Shown: positions 42,330 through 44,502 of the stretch, piece by piece
How the letters are laid out: each line of letters begins with the position of its first letter
Numbering within the stretch: position 1 is the stretch's first letter
From: a bacterium
Lineage (GTDB): Bacteria; Vulcanimicrobiota; Xenobia; Xenobiales; JADMJV01
Assembly: GCA_018266105.1 (NCBI GenBank)
Contig: JAFEBA010000124.1
Location: 1 to 44,502, forward strand
Direction of reading: 5' to 3'
DNA length: 44,502 nucleotides
Program-made: the position numbers and the translations under genes
The notes under the pieces: model-generated
Databases searched by the model: none
The model's input: only the letters and a program-made list of their open reading frames with translations
Told to the model about the DNA's origin: nothing

Positions 42330-42469
42330 GTTCCAGGAGCACGGAATGTCAACGAATTTTTGCTCATGCCCACGGGCACAGCCTCGGCTCGATCGAGAGG
42401 TGCAACCCTGAGGGTGGGCCGATTGACAGCGCAGGGATGTAGACGCCAGTCAGGGAAATGGCGGCGGCT

Positions 42470-43174
42470 ATGATGAGCTTTTTGCAGGCCGTGGGCGTTT
42501 TGCCCTTTCTCTTTTTAGCGGCTTTTACCGCAGGATTGGCGCTAGCGCCGGCGGTACATGCCTACAATGTCATGACCTCCTATATGGTCGGCTGGACTCC
42601 GGGCTGGCACTATGCCGGAGTGGGCATCGCGATGGCACTGTCCTATATGGTCTACGGCTTCTCGCTGATTCTCATCGCGCCTCTGGTCAATCTGCTACTG
42701 GGCGGACGGCTGCAGCCCTGGCGGGGTAAGCAGGTCTCACCCGGCGCGCTGCGCTGGTATGTGCACGCCACCATGACCTTACTGCCGCGCCTTTCTTTCC
42801 TGGACTTTATCTCGGCCACGCCCTACATCACTCTCTACTACCGGCTGATGGGCATGAAAATCGGTCACAACGTGACCATCAACACCACCGCCATCGCCGA
42901 TCCCTCGCTGATCGAGTTGGGAGACAAGGTCACGCTGGGCGGATCCTGCAGCCTGCTGGCCCACTACGCTCAGGGCGGCTACCTGGTGATCGCTCCGGTG
43001 AAGGTCGGAGCCGGGGCCACCATCGGCTTGCGCGCCATTGTAATGGGCGGGGTCACCATTGGTGAAAAGGCCAAGGTGCTGGCCGGATCCTTCGTTCTTC
43101 CCAAGACGGTCATTCCGGCCGGAGAAACCTGGGGCGGCATTCCCGCTCAGAAAGTCGAGCTGCATCACGAATGA
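42470..43174 (+). CDS. Membrane-anchored hexapeptide-repeat acyltransferase
   Basis: About 234 residues from ATG 42470; ATG 42458 is also possible and AGGGAA lies before both. Two or three TM helices occupy the first ~100 residues (GVLPFLFLAAFTAGLALAP, VGIAMALSYMVYGFSLILIA). From ~125 a left-handed beta-helix follows with hexapeptide turns: IGHNVTINTTAIADPSLIEL, LGGSCSLLAHYAQGGYLVIA, VGAGATIGLRAIVMGGVTIG and EKAKVLAGSFVLPKTVIPAG. Such enzymes transfer acetyl or other acyl groups. The TM part plus beta-helix resembles the C-terminal part of Pls/Pos-type multidomain proteins. It overlaps the PAP2 gene by 4 bp (ATGA). Confidence 0.82.
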   Translation: MMSFLQAVGVLPFLFLAAFTAGLALAPAVHAYNVMTSYMVGWTPGWHYAGVGIAMALSYMVYGFSLILIAPLVNLLLGGRLQPWRGKQVSPGALRWYVHATMTLLPRLSFLDFISATPYITLYYRLMGMKIGHNVTINTTAIADPSLIELGDKVTLGGSCSLLAHYAQGGYLVIAPVKVGAGATIGLRAIVMGGVTIGEKAKVLAGSFVLPKTVIPAGETWGGIPAQKVELHHE

Positions 43175-43725
43175 CGCTGAACATTCTCTTCCGCCTGGTG
43201 GGCGTGGTGGTCCTGATCGGCATCTGGCACCTGACTCAGAGCGTTCTGGGTAAACGCGGCCTGCCGGACGACGGTAAGATCGGCGACAAAGTCCACATCT
43301 GGATGGCCCCCCTGCATGCCTACCTGGCCCGCACTCCCTGGGCCGTCTCGGCGCTGCTCATCACCAGCTCGCTGGGCATCGACCTGTTAGGATTGTCGGT
43401 ACTCTATCTGGGAATCTTCGGTCCCAGCTTTCGCCCCATTATCGGGCTGGTGGCCCTGTTGCTACTGCGCCAGTCGGCCCAATACCTGACCGCCCTGCCC
43501 GCCCCCGAGGGAATGATCTGGCGCAATCCTGGCTTCCCTTCCCTGTTCGTCACCTACGGTGTGACCAACGACCTGTTCTTCTCCGGGCACACCGGCCTGG
43601 CCGTCTACGGCACCCTGACCCTGGCCAGCCTGGGAATCCCCTGGCTGACGGCGGCGGTGGTCCTGATCGGGCTGCATCGCTACGACGCATGGCGCGCTCG
43701 CGCGACTATTACAGATCTTGTGTGA
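43171..43725 (+). CDS. PAP2-type phosphatase, C-terminus lost at the contig junction
   Basis: 184 codons. The sequence is multi-TM and contains YGVTNDLFFSGHTGLAVYG, the SGHT box of the PAP2/sphingomyelin-synthase-like phosphatases that act on lipid phosphates. Family members continue for about 30 residues after this helix with a final His–x3–Asp motif. Here the helix LTAAVVLIG is followed by the unrelated LHRYDAWRARATITDLV and a stop. The last ~17 codons are therefore probably not native. The gene overlaps the acyltransferase gene (ATGA) and belongs to the same lipid-related unit. N-terminal part is genuine; the end is an artefact or rearrangement. Confidence 0.75.
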   Translation: MTLNILFRLVGVVVLIGIWHLTQSVLGKRGLPDDGKIGDKVHIWMAPLHAYLARTPWAVSALLITSSLGIDLLGLSVLYLGIFGPSFRPIIGLVALLLLRQSAQYLTALPAPEGMIWRNPGFPSLFVTYGVTNDLFFSGHTGLAVYGTLTLASLGIPWLTAAVVLIGLHRYDAWRARATITDLV

Positions 43726-43735
43726 CCGTCGTAAA
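43668..43735. other. Chimeric junction between two different genomes
   Basis: Left of about 43670 the coding style, codon use and PAP2 homology are those of the rest of the window. Right of about 43700 the sequence has mycobacterial character: very high third-position GC and the start of an AidB gene with a TetR-like palindrome. The PAP2 frame loses its conserved end exactly here. Misassembly is the simplest reading; insertion by recombination is less likely. Confidence 0.75.
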
Positions 43736-43742
43736 GATGTAA
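43709..43742. promoter_or_regulatory. Imperfect palindrome before the AidB gene
   Basis: TTACAGATCTTG (43709–43720) and AAAGATGTAA (43733–43742) form an imperfect inverted repeat ending 10 bp before the ATG. TetR-type operators of this form commonly precede mycobacterial acyl-CoA dehydrogenase genes. It belongs to the right-hand, foreign part. Confidence 0.45.
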
Positions 43743-43752
43743 CAGTGTGGGC

Positions 43753-44502
43753 ATGGACACGCACGTCGTCACCAATCAGGTCCCTCCGCTGGAGGACTTC
43801 AACCCCGCCGCCTCGCCCGTCCTGGCCGAGGCGCTGATCCGGGAGGGCGGCCAGTGGGGTGCCGACGAGGTGCACGAACTCGGCGCGCTCGGCGGTTCTT
43901 CGCAGGCGCAGCGGTGGGGTGAGCTCGCCGACCGTAACCGGCCGGTGCTGCACACCCACGACCGGGTAGGCAATCGGGTCGACGAGATCGAGTTCGATCC
44001 CGCCTACCACCAGTTGATGGCCGTCGCCGTCGGCCACGGTCTGCACGCCGCGCCGTGGGCCGACGACCGCGCGGGGGCGCATGTCGTGCGCGCGGCCAAG
44101 ACCTCGGTGTGGACCCCCGAGCCCGGTCACATCTGCCCGATCTCGATGACCTACGCCGTCGTGCCCGCGCTGCGCCACAACTCCGATCTGGCCGCGGTCT
44201 ACGAGCCTCTGCTCACCAGCCGCGTCTACGACCCCGAATTGAAGGTGGCCACCACCAAGGCCGGCATCACCGCGGGAATGTCGATGACGGAGAAGCAAGG
44301 TGGCTCCGATGTCCGCGCGGGCACCACTGAAGCGACCCCGAACGGCGATGGCACCTACTCGCTGCGCGGCCACAAGTGGTTCACCTCAGCTCCGATGTGC
44401 GACATCTTCCTGGTGCTCGCCCAGGCTCCGCAGGGTGTGAGCTGCTTCCTGCTGCCGCGGGTGCTGCCCGACGGCAGTCGCAACCGGATGTTCCTGCAGC
44501 GG
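43753..44502 (+). CDS. aidB: AidB-type acyl-CoA dehydrogenase, N-terminal 250 residues
   Basis: The frame is open from ATG 43753 to the right edge. It matches E. coli AidB along its whole length: THVVTNQVPPLEDFN at the start, FDPAYHQLMAVAVGHGLH, HICPISMTYAVVPAL, the flavin/substrate-loop GMSMTEKQGGSDVRAGTT and GHKWFTSAPMCDIFLVLAQA. AidB is an FAD-containing acyl-CoA dehydrogenase homologue linked to the adaptive response to alkylation; in mycobacteria similar genes are annotated as isovaleryl- or acyl-CoA dehydrogenases. About 290 residues are missing to the right. Third positions are almost all G/C, unlike the rest of the window, so it belongs to the foreign segment. Confidence 0.93.
   Translation, partial: MDTHVVTNQVPPLEDFNPAASPVLAEALIREGGQWGADEVHELGALGGSSQAQRWGELADRNRPVLHTHDRVGNRVDEIEFDPAYHQLMAVAVGHGLHAAPWADDRAGAHVVRAAKTSVWTPEPGHICPISMTYAVVPALRHNSDLAAVYEPLLTSRVYDPELKVATTKAGITAGMSMTEKQGGSDVRAGTTEATPNGDGTYSLRGHKWFTSAPMCDIFLVLAQAPQGVSCFLLPRVLPDGSRNRMFLQR

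Noticed and set aside
43753..44502. AidB gene as a genuine horizontal transfer
   Set aside because: The join cuts a conserved gene without any repeat, integrase or insertion sequence, and codon use changes sharply at the same point; misassembly is simpler, though read data are needed.
1..44502. CRISPR arrays, tRNA or rRNA genes, insertion sequences, phage genes
   Set aside because: No regularly spaced long repeats, cloverleaf sequences, transposase or phage motifs were found on reading both strands; small RNA genes could have been missed by eye.

Overview
The window looks like a chromosomal segment of a diderm, fairly GC-rich (about 60% by eye) bacterium. The evidence for two membranes is three lipoproteins with lipoboxes, a complete tripartite RND–MFP–TolC pump, a Tat-exported phospholipase and many Sec signal peptides. 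The lineage cannot be named from these genes. Unusual genes, frequent GTG/TTG starts and few recognisable neighbours suggest an under-described phylum. The last ~0.8 kb has a different, actinobacterial (mycobacterial) character and is joined in the middle of a gene, so the contig is probably a chimeric metagenome assembly at its right end. No rRNA, tRNA, CRISPR array, insertion sequence or phage module was seen.

Layout. 1–5390: an edge-truncated glycoamylase/GH144-type glycanase, a macro-domain protein with an unknown C-terminal half, a large unknown protein with a propeller-like tail, a HAD phosphatase-like protein and a short unknown. 5501–9482: divergent phospholipase C and copper amine oxidase, both exported. 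9537–17283: unknown and regulatory genes, two divergent promoter regions (12555–12839 and 16991–17283) that share a set of short motifs in the same order, small signal-less proteins with similar N-termini, a WG-repeat protein, and two membrane-hairpin proteins without signal peptides. 17284–22172: NlpC/P60 hydrolase, ATP-grasp ligase, a decayed stretch, a propeller-like protein and a tandem UspA-like protein. 22296–25817: Dps, a glycine-zipper–lipocalin fusion, a DUF5648 lipoprotein, an ArsC/Spx-like thiol protein and a four-TM protein. dps and the thiol gene both sit behind direct repeats of ATACAA(AA) with an exact 11-bp period. 25990–31348: peptidoglycan-binding-domain protein, tandem PilZ protein, small exported protein, subtilase, and a lipoprotein with lactonase-like propeller. 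31446–39275: a KdpD/KdpE-like two-component pair, then a heavy-metal-type RND pump, its adaptor, and a divergent TolC-like outer-membrane factor. A second 11-bp-phased repeat array (GACTAAAGA units) lies between adaptor and TolC, and one copy of the unit recurs at the start of the kinase gene. 39296–43725: a C39/papain-like cysteine protease candidate without signal peptide, an unknown protein that resembles the one at 9537, a DedA protein, a hexapeptide acyltransferase and a PAP2-type phosphatase cut off at the junction. 43753–end: the N-terminal 250 residues of an AidB-type acyl-CoA dehydrogenase.

How parts may work together (inference). The two-component system probably controls the adjacent efflux pump through the GACTAAAGA repeats. 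A second OmpR/PhoB-like regulator encoded elsewhere may control dps and the thiol protein through the ATACAA repeats. Several proteins share a polar or disordered N-terminus, no Sec signal, and either a bilobed hydrophobic hairpin or a protease/lipocalin domain. That pattern recalls substrates of a dedicated secretion system in other bacteria, but no secretion machinery is present in the window, so this stays a hypothesis.
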